Assembly: GCA_963746955.1 (NCBI GenBank)
Contig: CAVVDR010000003.1
Coordinates: 129,098-193,097, forward strand
Direction: 5' to 3'
Length of the DNA stretch: 64,000 bases
Source of the DNA: DASQBT01 sp963746955
GTDB taxonomy: Bacteria > Pseudomonadota > Gammaproteobacteria > Burkholderiales > Thiobacillaceae
Below are positions 8,155 to 15,723 of the stretch, one piece after another. The position numbers were made by a program, and so were the translations under genes. The first letter of the stretch is position 1. Every line of letters starts with the position of its first letter. The notes beneath the pieces are model-generated. The model made no database searches. It saw only the letters and a program-made list of their open reading frames with translations, and was not told where the DNA came from.

Positions 8155-10125
8155 ATGACCGCCATCACCTCCGTAATGCATGAAAACCGCAGCTTTCCGC
8201 CCAGCGAAGCGTTCAGGGCCGCGGCGACGGTATCGGGCATGGAGGCGTATCGGTCCTTGTGCGACAAGGCGGCGAAGGACTATACGGGCTACTGGGCCGA
8301 CCTGGCGAACGCGAACATTGTCTGGCGCAGGCCGTTCACCAAGGTACTGGATGAAACCAAGGCGCCTTTCTACCAGTGGTTTGCAGATGGCGAACTGAAT
8401 ATTTCCTACAACTGCCTGGACAAGAATATCCAGGCGGGGCTGGGCGACAAGACCGCAATCATTTTCGAGGCGGACGACGGCACGGTCACCACCTCCACCT
8501 ATAACGACCTGTTGCTGCGCGTGTCCCGATTCGCCAACGGCCTCAAGAAGCTCGGAGTCGGCAAGGGCGATCGGGTCATCATCTACATGCCGATGAGCAT
8601 CGAGGCGGTTGTGGCCATGCAGGCCTGCGCCAGGATAGGCGCGATCCATTCCGTGGTATTTGGCGGTTTCTCCGCCAAGAGCCTGCACGAGCGCATCGTC
8701 GATGCTGCCGCCAAGCTTGTGGTGACGGCCGACGAATCCATGCGCGGCGGCAAGGCCGTGGCGCTAAAGGCGGCGGTGGATGACGCCATTGCGATGGGGC
8801 GTTGCGAGTGCGTGACGAACGTGGTCGTGTACAGGCGCAGCGGTGGCAAGGTCAATTGGACCGAGGGGCGCGATGTCTGGTGGCAGGATGCGATCGCCGG
8901 ACTGTCAGACAACTGCGAGCCGACCTGGGTGAATGCCGAACATCCCTTGTTCATCCTCTATACCTCGGGTTCTACCGGCAAGCCAAAAGGCGTGCAGCAC
9001 TCCTCAGCCGGCTATCTGTTGGGCGCCATCGTCTCGATGCAACGGGTGTTCGATGCCAAGCCGCAAACCGATGTTTACTGGTGCACCGCCGACGTGGGCT
9101 GGGTCACCGGCCACACCTATGTGGCCTATGGGCCGCTCGCCATGGGAATGACCGAGGTCCTGTTCGAAGGCGTTCCAACCCATCCCCATGCCGGACGCTT
9201 CTGGGAAATAATCCAGAGGCACAAGGTCACCACCTTCTACACCGCGCCCACTGCAATTCGCTCGCTGATCAAGCTGGGCTCGGAGTGGCCCGGGAAATTC
9301 GATTTAAGCTCCCTGCGACTGCTCGGCACGGTGGGCGAACCCATCAACCCGGAAGCCTGGATGTGGTATCACGAGGTCATCGGCCAGTCGCGCTGCCCTA
9401 TTGTCGATACCTGGTGGCAGACCGAAACCGGCTCCATCATGATTTCGCCTCTGCCTGGCGCGGTGGCGACCAAGCCCGGATCCTGCACCTTGCCCCTGCC
9501 AGGCATCATGGCGGCGATTGTCGATGAGCACGGCCATGACGTCGAAAAAGGCCAGGGCGGCTACCTGGTCATCAAGCGGCCGTTCCCTTCCCAGTTGCGC
9601 ACCCTGTGGGGTGATGCGGAGCGCTACAAGCAAGCTTATTTTCCGGAGGAACTGGGCGGGAAGATGTATCTGGCGGGCGATTCTGCTCACCAGGATGAGG
9701 ATGGCTTTTTCTGGATCATGGGCCGCATTGACGATGTCCTGAATGTATCCGGCCATCGTCTTGGGACCATGGAAATCGAATCCGCCCTGGTGGCCAATCC
9801 GCGGGTTGCCGAGGCTGCCGTAGTTGGCAAGCCGCATGATATCAAGGGCGAGGCGGTGGTGGCGTTTGTCGTGTGCAAGGGCATCCGGCCGGTTGGCGAG
9901 GACGCGAAGAAACTGGTGGCGGAATTGCGCGACTGGGTGGGCAAGGAAATCGGCGCGATCGCCAAGCCGGACGACATCCGCTTCGGCGACAATCTGCCCA
10001 AGACCCGCTCGGGCAAGATCATGCGGCGCCTGCTAAGAGCCATCGCCAAGGGTGAGGCGATCACCCAGGACGTGTCCACCCTGGAGAATCCGGCGATTCT
10101 GGACCAGTTGAAACAATCCTTGTGA
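8155..10125 (+). CDS. acs: Acetyl-CoA synthetase (AMP-forming)
   Basis: 656 residues, typical Acs length. It converts acetate, ATP and CoA to acetyl-CoA through acetyl-AMP in the cytoplasm. The AMP-binding signature YTSGSTGKPKGV (about 268), VGEPINPEAW (about 398), TWWQTETG (about 418), the hinge region GRIDDVLNVSGHRL (about 523) and the C-terminal PKTRSGKIMRR with the acetylation-regulated catalytic lysine (about 620) are all visible. ATG 8155 has a good ribosome-binding site (CAGGAG) nine bases upstream. A related propionyl-CoA synthetase is possible, but the length and motifs favour Acs. Confidence 0.95.
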   Translation: MTAITSVMHENRSFPPSEAFRAAATVSGMEAYRSLCDKAAKDYTGYWADLANANIVWRRPFTKVLDETKAPFYQWFADGELNISYNCLDKNIQAGLGDKTAIIFEADDGTVTTSTYNDLLLRVSRFANGLKKLGVGKGDRVIIYMPMSIEAVVAMQACARIGAIHSVVFGGFSAKSLHERIVDAAAKLVVTADESMRGGKAVALKAAVDDAIAMGRCECVTNVVVYRRSGGKVNWTEGRDVWWQDAIAGLSDNCEPTWVNAEHPLFILYTSGSTGKPKGVQHSSAGYLLGAIVSMQRVFDAKPQTDVYWCTADVGWVTGHTYVAYGPLAMGMTEVLFEGVPTHPHAGRFWEIIQRHKVTTFYTAPTAIRSLIKLGSEWPGKFDLSSLRLLGTVGEPINPEAWMWYHEVIGQSRCPIVDTWWQTETGSIMISPLPGAVATKPGSCTLPLPGIMAAIVDEHGHDVEKGQGGYLVIKRPFPSQLRTLWGDAERYKQAYFPEELGGKMYLAGDSAHQDEDGFFWIMGRIDDVLNVSGHRLGTMEIESALVANPRVAEAAVVGKPHDIKGEAVVAFVVCKGIRPVGEDAKKLVAELRDWVGKEIGAIAKPDDIRFGDNLPKTRSGKIMRRLLRAIAKGEAITQDVSTLENPAILDQLKQSL

Positions 10126-10130
10126 CGCGA

Positions 10131-10685
10131 TCAGGGCAGGTAGGCTTCCACCTGTATGTTCAGCTTGACCTCGTCGCCCACGAACGGCAGGTCGGTGCGC
10201 ATGCCATAGTCTGAGCGGCGCAATAGCCCGTGGGCGTCGGCGCCACAGCCGCGCTTTCTTTCCGCCAGGTTGAAGCCGCACTTGAATCGGGTGAGTTCCA
10301 GCCGCAAGGGGTGGGTCTGACCAAGGAGCGTGAGCGAGCCTTCCACCGCAACCGGCTGGTAGTTGTCAAAAACGAAGTGTTCCGAGCGATAGACCATTTC
10401 AGGGTAGCGCTGCACCTGAAACCATTCCTGCCCTTTGAGCACCTCGTCGCGAGCATCCTGGCCCGTATCCAGCGACGCGGTATCGACATGAATTTCCAAC
10501 CGGCCGGTACGAGCCACTTCGTCCAGCTCGACGACCCCGGATGTACGGTCGAACTGCCCGCGCTGGGTAGAAAAACCCAGGTGGTCGATCTCAAAGCCCG
10601 GATAGGTATGGGCTGGATCTATCGTATAGCTCACGCACCAAGCCGGCGAGGCGAGCAGAAATGTCACGGCAAGGAGCCTTTTCAT
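10131..10685 (-). CDS. YceI-family exported protein (first copy)
   Basis: 184 residues with a signal peptide (MKRLLAVTFLLASPAWC) and the YceI lipocalin-like core: YTIDPAHTYPGFEIDHLG, then DVARTGRLEIHVDTASLDTG-type strands. YceI proteins are periplasmic beta-barrels that bind isoprenoid or amphiphilic ligands; the ligand here is unknown. ATG 10685 is preferred to the TTG at 10691 because it begins right after the stop of the neighbouring YceI gene (2-bp gap) and starts directly with the signal peptide. It is the last gene of a cytochrome b561-YceI-YceI operon and converges with acs, with only 5 bp between stops. Confidence 0.9.
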   Translation of the reverse strand: MKRLLAVTFLLASPAWCVSYTIDPAHTYPGFEIDHLGFSTQRGQFDRTSGVVELDEVARTGRLEIHVDTASLDTGQDARDEVLKGQEWFQVQRYPEMVYRSEHFVFDNYQPVAVEGSLTLLGQTHPLRLELTRFKCGFNLAERKRGCGADAHGLLRRSDYGMRTDLPFVGDEVKLNIQVEAYLP

Positions 10686-10687
10686 GT

Positions 10688-11257
10688 TCAACGCGAAGGC
10701 GGATTGGCGGGCAGCAACCTGAAGGAGAATGCCACTGGCACCTCATCGGCCAATGCCGATGTGTCTGCCCATTGACCCTGGCCAAGCCCGTAGTCCAGGC
10801 GTCTGAGGGTAAAGGTGCCTTTGAGCCGCTGAGCTTCGCCATCCGGGCGCAACACGATGGGCAGGCTGACCGTGCGACTGATGCCCTTGATCGTCAGGGT
10901 GCCTTGCATCAGGTAGCGTCCGTTGTCCTGCGGGTGGACGGCGCTCGATACGAAACGCGCCCAGGGATAGCGGCGGCTGTCGAAAAAATCGCCCTTCAGA
11001 GCTTCCGACGTGGCATCGGGCAGGCCGGCGTCGATGCTGCCCGTATCCACGTCCAGGCGGATGTGCGCGCTGGCAGGCTTGGCGGGATCCCACTGGATAT
11101 CCGCCAGATAGCGACGAAATTCCCCTTCAACCGGGGCGCCCATGGCGCGATATTGAAAGCCCAGCCGGCTTTGCGTCGCGTCGATGTGCCAGTTGCCGGC
11201 GCACGCCAGTGCGGGCAGCAGGCTCACGCAGCACAATATGGATCGAATTGCGTTCAT
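10688..11257 (-). CDS. YceI-family exported protein (second copy)
   Basis: 189 residues with a signal peptide ending near ALACA and the YceI pattern: WHIDATQSRLGFQYRAMGAP, ASAHIRLDVDTGSIDAG, FDSRRYPWARF, then a repeated beta-rich C-terminus. The start is ATG 11257, overlapping the cytochrome b561 stop (ATGA); the frame stays open to 11653 but only as a shadow of the cytochrome gene. It is divergent in sequence from the adjacent YceI copy, so this is an old duplication rather than a recent one. It probably carries a lipophilic molecule, possibly a quinone, used with the membrane cytochrome. Confidence 0.88.
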   Translation of the reverse strand: MNAIRSILCCVSLLPALACAGNWHIDATQSRLGFQYRAMGAPVEGEFRRYLADIQWDPAKPASAHIRLDVDTGSIDAGLPDATSEALKGDFFDSRRYPWARFVSSAVHPQDNGRYLMQGTLTIKGISRTVSLPIVLRPDGEAQRLKGTFTLRRLDYGLGQGQWADTSALADEVPVAFSFRLLPANPPSR

Positions 11258-11796
11258 GAGCGTCGCTTCAACATGGGCAACATGCGGACCAGGGTCATGT
11301 CCCGGTCCACGATATGGTGTTTCAAGGCAGCCATGACGTGTACTAGGACCAGAGCAGCCATGCTTATGTTCAAACCCAGGTGAAGTGCCTTCAGCCCATC
11401 CACCCAGGATTTGTGCTTCGGCAGCAGAGCTGGCAATTCCCACAGATTCAGATAAACAACCGGAATGCCGGCGGCGGAACTGAGGCACCAGCCGGAGAAC
11501 GGGATGGCAAACATCAGGAAATAGAGGCTCCCATGCACCAGCCGGGCAGCCTTGAGTTGCCACCCGGGACCAGGTTCTGGCGGCGGAGGCCTCACCAGCA
11601 GGCGATAGATCAGCCGCATGCTTACCAAGCCAAGAATTGTAATGCCTGTCCATTTGTGCCAGGTGATGCGCTGGAGCTTTATTGGGCTCAAAGGCAGGTT
11701 CTGCAGCGACAGGCCAAGCAGGAAGTTTGCTACCAGAAAGGCCGCAATGAGCCAGTGGAAAAAACGGGCGACGGGAGAATAGGCAGATCCGGTCAT
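11254..11796 (-). CDS. Cytochrome b561 family membrane protein
   Basis: About 180 residues with four transmembrane segments and the b561-type heme histidines (ARFFHWLIA, TWHKWTGI, LVHGSLYF, LKALHLGLN/VLVHV). It probably transfers electrons from quinol to a periplasmic partner. ATG 11796 (MTGSAYSPVARFFHW) fits the family start; an upstream in-frame ATG at 11856 would add 20 residues without homology. It is the first gene of an operon with two yceI genes, a pairing also known from E. coli yceJ-yceI. Confidence 0.9.
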   Translation of the reverse strand: MTGSAYSPVARFFHWLIAAFLVANFLLGLSLQNLPLSPIKLQRITWHKWTGITILGLVSMRLIYRLLVRPPPPEPGPGWQLKAARLVHGSLYFLMFAIPFSGWCLSSAAGIPVVYLNLWELPALLPKHKSWVDGLKALHLGLNISMAALVLVHVMAALKHHIVDRDMTLVRMLPMLKRRS

Positions 11797-12009
11797 ATCC
11801 GATACAGGTAATTCATTGGACCCAAAATTCCGCAAGGGTGGCATATCCAGTTGCAACTAATGAAATCATAAGCTTGCTTGTCGGGGAAGAGAAACGCTTT
11901 GAAGTTGAGGCCGTTTGTCGGGCAATCATCAAGAACGATGAAATCGCGTCGATATCCCATATCAGGGTAGTTTGGCCGGTTCGTCAACGAGACGCCTGAT
12001 CAATCTTGC

Positions 12010-12092
12010 CTGGCTGTAAAGGGCAAACCCGTCGCGAGGCGGGGACGCAAAGCCTCCGGACTGCACGCTTGGGCAGTTAGCGGGGTTGCCGG
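12010..12092 (+). ncRNA. c-di-GMP-I riboswitch (GEMM-I aptamer)
   Basis: The segment contains the diagnostic GEMM-I blocks in order: AAAGGGCAAACC (12018-12029), a short stem CCCGTC/GGCGGG closed by a GCGA (GNRA) tetraloop, GGGACGCAAAGCCTCCGG (12042-12059), a second stem CTGC...GCAG, then TTAGCGGGGTTGCC (12077-12090). P1 can form between 12010-12014 (CTGGC) and 12088-12092 (GCCGG). A hairpin just downstream (CCTCC 12095-12099 with GGAGG 12106-12110) begins where P1 ends and could be the expression platform, with a T-run at 12131-12135. It lies 68 bp before the small exported ORF at 12160. c-di-GMP is therefore the likely signal. Confidence 0.92.
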
Positions 12093-12159
12093 TGCCTCCT
12101 CATGGGGAGGGCGGTCGCGTGTGTCCAGCAGCTTTTTCTGACTACACGGAGTTGATGCC

Positions 12160-12498
12160 ATGACCGCCCTAGACCACAATCATCTCATATCCCGCAATTG
12201 CCGAGACGGCTATCGTTGCGGCCCCGCCCCGGCCCTGCTGGTTTCAGCATTGCTAGTGGCCTTGATCATTGCGTTTCCTGGCCGGGCCCATTCGGCCCCT
12301 TTCGAACCCGTCAACCAGTCCCTCCTGCAGCCACAGACAGAACAATCTGGGGCCGACATGGCGTTCTTCGACACCATGGGCAATGCGACCCGTCGGGACC
12401 CGACATTCAACCTCATGCCGGGCTGGAACGTGTGCGACAGGGATGCCGACACCTCCGGTGTCCATGTCCATGGCGGCTTGGCGGCGGGCATCTTCTGA
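12160..12498 (+). CDS. Small exported protein under c-di-GMP riboswitch control, function unknown
   Basis: 112 residues. It has a basic N-region of about 20 residues, a hydrophobic segment (ALLVSALLVALIIAF, about 26-42) and a signal-peptidase-like site after AHSA. The mature part of about 66 residues contains one Cys (GWNVCDRDADTSG) and a His/Gly-rich end (GVHVHGGLAAGIF). I recognise no family. The gene follows a GEMM-I riboswitch and has a ribosome-binding site (ACGGAG, 12144-12149) at normal distance from ATG 12160. c-di-GMP control suggests a role at the cell surface or in attachment, but nothing in the sequence proves it. The abrupt end could mean a truncated gene. Confidence 0.6.
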   Translation: MTALDHNHLISRNCRDGYRCGPAPALLVSALLVALIIAFPGRAHSAPFEPVNQSLLQPQTEQSGADMAFFDTMGNATRRDPTFNLMPGWNVCDRDADTSGVHVHGGLAAGIF

Positions 12499-12880
12499 CG
12501 GAAAAACGATCAAAGTAGATCACGTCCGTTTGGCCCGGCTTTCACTCAGCGGGGACGGCGGTGGAGCGGCGGCGCGAGCCTTTTGAGCAGTCCTTCCCGA
12601 AACCCCTTCCTGGATTGTCCGGGCTGGTATCGCCGCTCGACGCTTGCGCCCCTCCGCAGAGTCCTTTTACCCTCGGCAAGCTTGATCTATCGGCCCCGGT
12701 TCGGTGTGCTATACACAAGTAAGACGTGAACTTCGCTTACGTCTGCACGAAGTCCTTGGGCCAGTAGCCGCCCATCTTTTTTTCATCTTCCCAAGTCAAG
12801 GGTACCGGCGGCACGCTCTGGGTAGGCAGGCCGCGCGGCCTGCAATTTGACGAAGGCATTAAGCCTTCAGGAGGTGTGTC
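12499..12880. other. Intergenic region before carbonic anhydrase, with hairpins and a possible minus-strand small ORF
   Basis: 382 bp without a clear gene. On the minus strand 12737-12859 is a 40-codon ORF with an unusually protein-like end (PLTWEDEKKMGGYWPKDF...), which may be the tail of a lost gene or a small protein. On the plus strand two perfect hairpins precede the carbonic anhydrase start: GCAGGCC/GGCCTGC (12826-12832 and 12837-12843) and GAAGGC/GCCTTC (12852-12857 and 12863-12868). The second sits directly against the ribosome-binding site AGGAGG. Confidence 0.4.
12737..12859 (-). CDS. Possible small ORF or gene remnant, 40 residues
   Basis: ATG at 12859 (minus strand) to TAA at 12737-12739. 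The product starts MPSSNCRPRGLPTQS and ends in an acidic-basic, Trp-containing tail (TWEDEKKMGGYWPKDF) that looks like real protein sequence rather than a random shadow. There is no opposing gene in this place, and I see no convincing ribosome-binding site. I do not recognise the family. It may be the 3' end of a gene whose front was lost. Confidence 0.25.
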   Translation of the reverse strand: MPSSNCRPRGLPTQSVPPVPLTWEDEKKMGGYWPKDFVQT

Positions 12881-13477
12881 ATGAGCAAGATTCTGGACGA
12901 AGTCCTAACAGCGAATTCCAAATATGTCGATAGCTTCGGGGACAAGGGCAAACTGGCCATGCCCCCCAGCCGGCGGTTTGCCGTTCTTACCTGCATGGAT
13001 GCGCGCTTGGATCCCGCGAAATTCGCTGGATTGGCGGAAGGCGATGCGCACGTGATCCGAAATGCGGGAGGCCGGGCGAGCGAGGATGCCATACGCTCCC
13101 TGGTGATTTCCTACAAACTGCTGGGCACCCGCGAGTGGTTCGTGATTCATCACACCAACTGCGGCATGGAGACCTTCACCGATGACGTGATGCGCGGGTT
13201 GTTGCGCAACAGTCTGCGTACCGCCCAGTTCAGCGCAGGCAGGTGGACCGATCCTGGGGTCAACGAAGGCCGCACGGACGGTGATTTCATCGACTGGTTG
13301 ACCATCGGCAATCAATCCGAAAGCGTGGTGGCAGATGTGAAGCATATCCGCATGCATCCGCTGGTGCCTCAGGATATCCCGATCTACGGATACATCTATG
13401 ACGTCGCGACAGGCAAGCTGATGGAGGTGAAGGAAGCGACCGAGTTGGGTCGGCCGATGATGATGAAAGCGGCCTGA
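12881..13477 (+). CDS. Beta-class carbonic anhydrase
   Basis: 198 residues. It interconverts CO2 and bicarbonate with a zinc ion. Zinc ligands and the catalytic dyad are visible: C38-x-D40-x-R42 (TCMDARLD) and H91-x-x-C94 (HHTNCGM). It belongs to the short type of beta carbonic anhydrase found in many bacteria. ATG 12881 follows a strong ribosome-binding site (AGGAGG, 12869-12874) that abuts a perfect hairpin. It stands alone and converges with rlmD across a long hairpin. It may supply bicarbonate for carboxylation, which would suit an autotroph, but this is not shown. Confidence 0.93.
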   Translation: MSKILDEVLTANSKYVDSFGDKGKLAMPPSRRFAVLTCMDARLDPAKFAGLAEGDAHVIRNAGGRASEDAIRSLVISYKLLGTREWFVIHHTNCGMETFTDDVMRGLLRNSLRTAQFSAGRWTDPGVNEGRTDGDFIDWLTIGNQSESVVADVKHIRMHPLVPQDIPIYGYIYDVATGKLMEVKEATELGRPMMMKAA

Positions 13478-13500
13478 GCCGGAGTTCAACTGCGGTACGC

Positions 13501-13534
13501 GCGATGGCGCGGGCGGTCTAGCCTGCGCCATCGC
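13501..13534. terminator. Bidirectional hairpin between carbonic anhydrase and rlmD
   Basis: Perfect 10-bp stem GCGATGGCGC (13501-13510) and GCGCCATCGC (13525-13534) with a 14-base loop, placed between two convergent genes and including the last codons of rlmD. There is no strong T-run, so it may be a weak terminator or an mRNA-end stabiliser for both transcripts. Confidence 0.6.
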
Positions 13535-14861
13535 GTTTAATCGGCGTCTGTTCAAACACGGCAATGGATTCCACGTGCGCGGTGTGCGGGAACATGTTGG
13601 CCACGCCGGCGGCGACCAGACGGTAGTTTTTCACGTGACAGAGCACTTCGGCATCCCGGGCCAGGGTGGCTGGGTTGCAGGACACATAGACGATGCGCCA
13701 GGGGCCATCACGCTCCGGGAGGGACTTTATCAGTTCCATGGCGCCGTCGCGCGGTGGATCAATCAGCAGCTTGTCGAAATGGCCCAAACGGAAATACTTC
13801 TCCGCAGTCATCTGAAACAGATCGTCCACACGGTATTCGACATCGTACAAGCCGTTGGCGGCGGCATTGTGGCGCGCCCTTTCAACCAGACTCCTGCTCC
13901 CTTCGAACCCGACCACTGCCGCACCTGAACTTGCGAGGGGCAAAGTAAAATTGCCCAAGCCACAGAAGAAGTCTCCTATCCGGTCCTCCGGGCCTGGGGC
14001 CAGCAAACGAACCGTACGGCTGACCAAGGCCCGATTCATGGCCATGTTGACCTGGGTAAACTCGGTGGGACGGAAGGGCATCACCAAGCCGAATTCGGGC
14101 AGGGAATAATCCAGCGGCGGCGCATCGGCCGGATAGAAAGCGTAGGCCGTGTCCGGCCCCTTGGGCTGGATCCAGATCTGAATCCGTTCGTGCTGATCGA
14201 CAAAATCGCGCACCAGGGTTTCATCCAGGCTGTTCCAGAGCTCCATCAGGCGAAATACCAGGACAGTTACCCGCTCCCCGACGGCGATCTCGACTTGCGG
14301 GATGCGGTCACTGTTGGACAATTGTTTGATAAGTGTTCTCATCGGCTGGATCAGATTCGCCGCCGCGGGATGCAATACTGCGCAGCTATGCATGTCGGCG
14401 ATGAAGCTGGAGCGCTTTTCATGGAAGCCCACCAGTACGCCGCCTTTCTTCAGCACCTTGCGCACTGAAAGCCTGGCCCGATAGCGGTAGCCCCAGTAAG
14501 GACCGTGGAGCGCCGGCAACAGGGATTCCGCGCTGACTTTGCCTATCCTGGCCAGGTTTTCTTCCAGTACCCTCTGCTTGACCGCGACCTGCGCCGAGGG
14601 TTCCAGATGCTGCAGCGAACACCCTCCACAGCGATCAAAATGCGGGCAATGCGGGATGGCCCGCTGGGCGCTGGGTCTCAGGACGGAAACCGCATTGGCA
14701 GAGTCGTACTTGGGATGCCTGCGGAAGACGCTGACTTCTGCCTTCTCTCCGGTTAGCGCCCCGTCGACAAAAACCACCTTGCCATTTACGTGTGCTACGC
14801 CGTGGCCTTCGTGGTCAAGCGATTCGATCTCAACGATGGGATTGATCGGGGGCGCATTCAT
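13518..14861 (-). CDS. rlmD: 23S rRNA (uracil-1939-C5)-methyltransferase
   Basis: 447 residues. It has an N-terminal TRAM domain (about 1-65), iron-sulfur cysteines (HCPHFDRCGGCS near 72-83 plus the Cys in MHSCAVL near 160), a SAM-binding region (IGDFFCGLGNFTLPLA near 300) and the catalytic motif IVYVSCNPATLARD near 393. RlmD methylates U1939 in 23S rRNA using SAM. It starts four bases after the exonuclease gene stop and probably forms a two-gene operon with it. Confidence 0.94.
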   Translation of the reverse strand: MNAPPINPIVEIESLDHEGHGVAHVNGKVVFVDGALTGEKAEVSVFRRHPKYDSANAVSVLRPSAQRAIPHCPHFDRCGGCSLQHLEPSAQVAVKQRVLEENLARIGKVSAESLLPALHGPYWGYRYRARLSVRKVLKKGGVLVGFHEKRSSFIADMHSCAVLHPAAANLIQPMRTLIKQLSNSDRIPQVEIAVGERVTVLVFRLMELWNSLDETLVRDFVDQHERIQIWIQPKGPDTAYAFYPADAPPLDYSLPEFGLVMPFRPTEFTQVNMAMNRALVSRTVRLLAPGPEDRIGDFFCGLGNFTLPLASSGAAVVGFEGSRSLVERARHNAAANGLYDVEYRVDDLFQMTAEKYFRLGHFDKLLIDPPRDGAMELIKSLPERDGPWRIVYVSCNPATLARDAEVLCHVKNYRLVAAGVANMFPHTAHVESIAVFEQTPIKRDGAG

Positions 14862-14864
14862 GCT

Positions 14865-15641
14865 TCATGCTTGCCACGCGGCGAGAAATTGCTGCCAGTG
14901 CGGGGCGCCGGATTTGCCCAGTTCAGCGCGGACCTTTTCGCACCCGGCTTGGTAGGCATCGGCGGTCAACGTACCCCGCATCTGTTCGAAGCGCAGCCAG
15001 ACCAGATAGGTGTTGACCACGTCGGTTTCGCAGTAATCACAGATCTCGGCGAGTTTTCCCTGCTCGTAGGCTTCCCACACCTTGCTGCCGTCCATCCCCA
15101 GCTTGCCTGGAAAACCGCACAGCCTGGCCATATCGTCCAGAGGAGCGTTGGCCCGGCCGGAATACATCGCGAGCACGTCCATCAGATCGAGATGGCGGGT
15201 GTGATAGCGATTGAGGTAGTTGTTGTACTTGAACTCCCGCTCCTCGTCGCCCCATTCCCAGTATCGTTGTGCCGTTACGCCGTTTATCAAGGCGCGTAGA
15301 TTGAGTGCCGGCAGATCGAAGCCGCCGCCGTTCCAGGACACCAGTTGCGGGGTATAGCGGTCAACGCCGTCAAAGAATCGCTGGATGATTTCCTTTTCGG
15401 ACTCTCCGTCGCGCCCCAGGGTCCAGACTTTGAACTGGTCGCCGGTTCGCAGCGCACAGGAAATTGCGACTACCCGATGCAGGTAATGCGGCAGAAAATC
15501 GCTGCCGGTTTGTTGGCGGCGGGCCAGCAACGCCATTTCTGCAACTTCGTGAGCAGTCAGTTTGGGCGGCAGATCATGCAGACGCGCATAGCCCGCAGCA
15601 TCGGGGATGGTCTCAATATCGAATGCGAGAACGGTTGACAC
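14865..15641 (-). CDS. PolB-type 3'-5' exonuclease (PF10108 family)
   Basis: 258 residues of the predicted DNA polymerase B-like exonuclease family. The acidic DEDDy motifs are visible: DIETIP (residues 8-13), WNGGGFDLPAL near 103 and YCETDVVNTYLVWLR near 203. It probably trims single-stranded 3' ends of DNA or RNA; the substrate is unknown. It is directly upstream of rlmD on the same strand, an arrangement also seen in other betaproteobacteria as far as I know. Confidence 0.9.
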   Translation of the reverse strand: MSTVLAFDIETIPDAAGYARLHDLPPKLTAHEVAEMALLARRQQTGSDFLPHYLHRVVAISCALRTGDQFKVWTLGRDGESEKEIIQRFFDGVDRYTPQLVSWNGGGFDLPALNLRALINGVTAQRYWEWGDEEREFKYNNYLNRYHTRHLDLMDVLAMYSGRANAPLDDMARLCGFPGKLGMDGSKVWEAYEQGKLAEICDYCETDVVNTYLVWLRFEQMRGTLTADAYQAGCEKVRAELGKSGAPHWQQFLAAWQA

Positions 15642-15723
15642 GGTAGGACCTGAAAAAAATCGCTATTTTACCGCCCGGGTTGAAGCTGGCAGCTTGCGTC
15701 GGGAGACCGAAGGGAAAGCGAGG

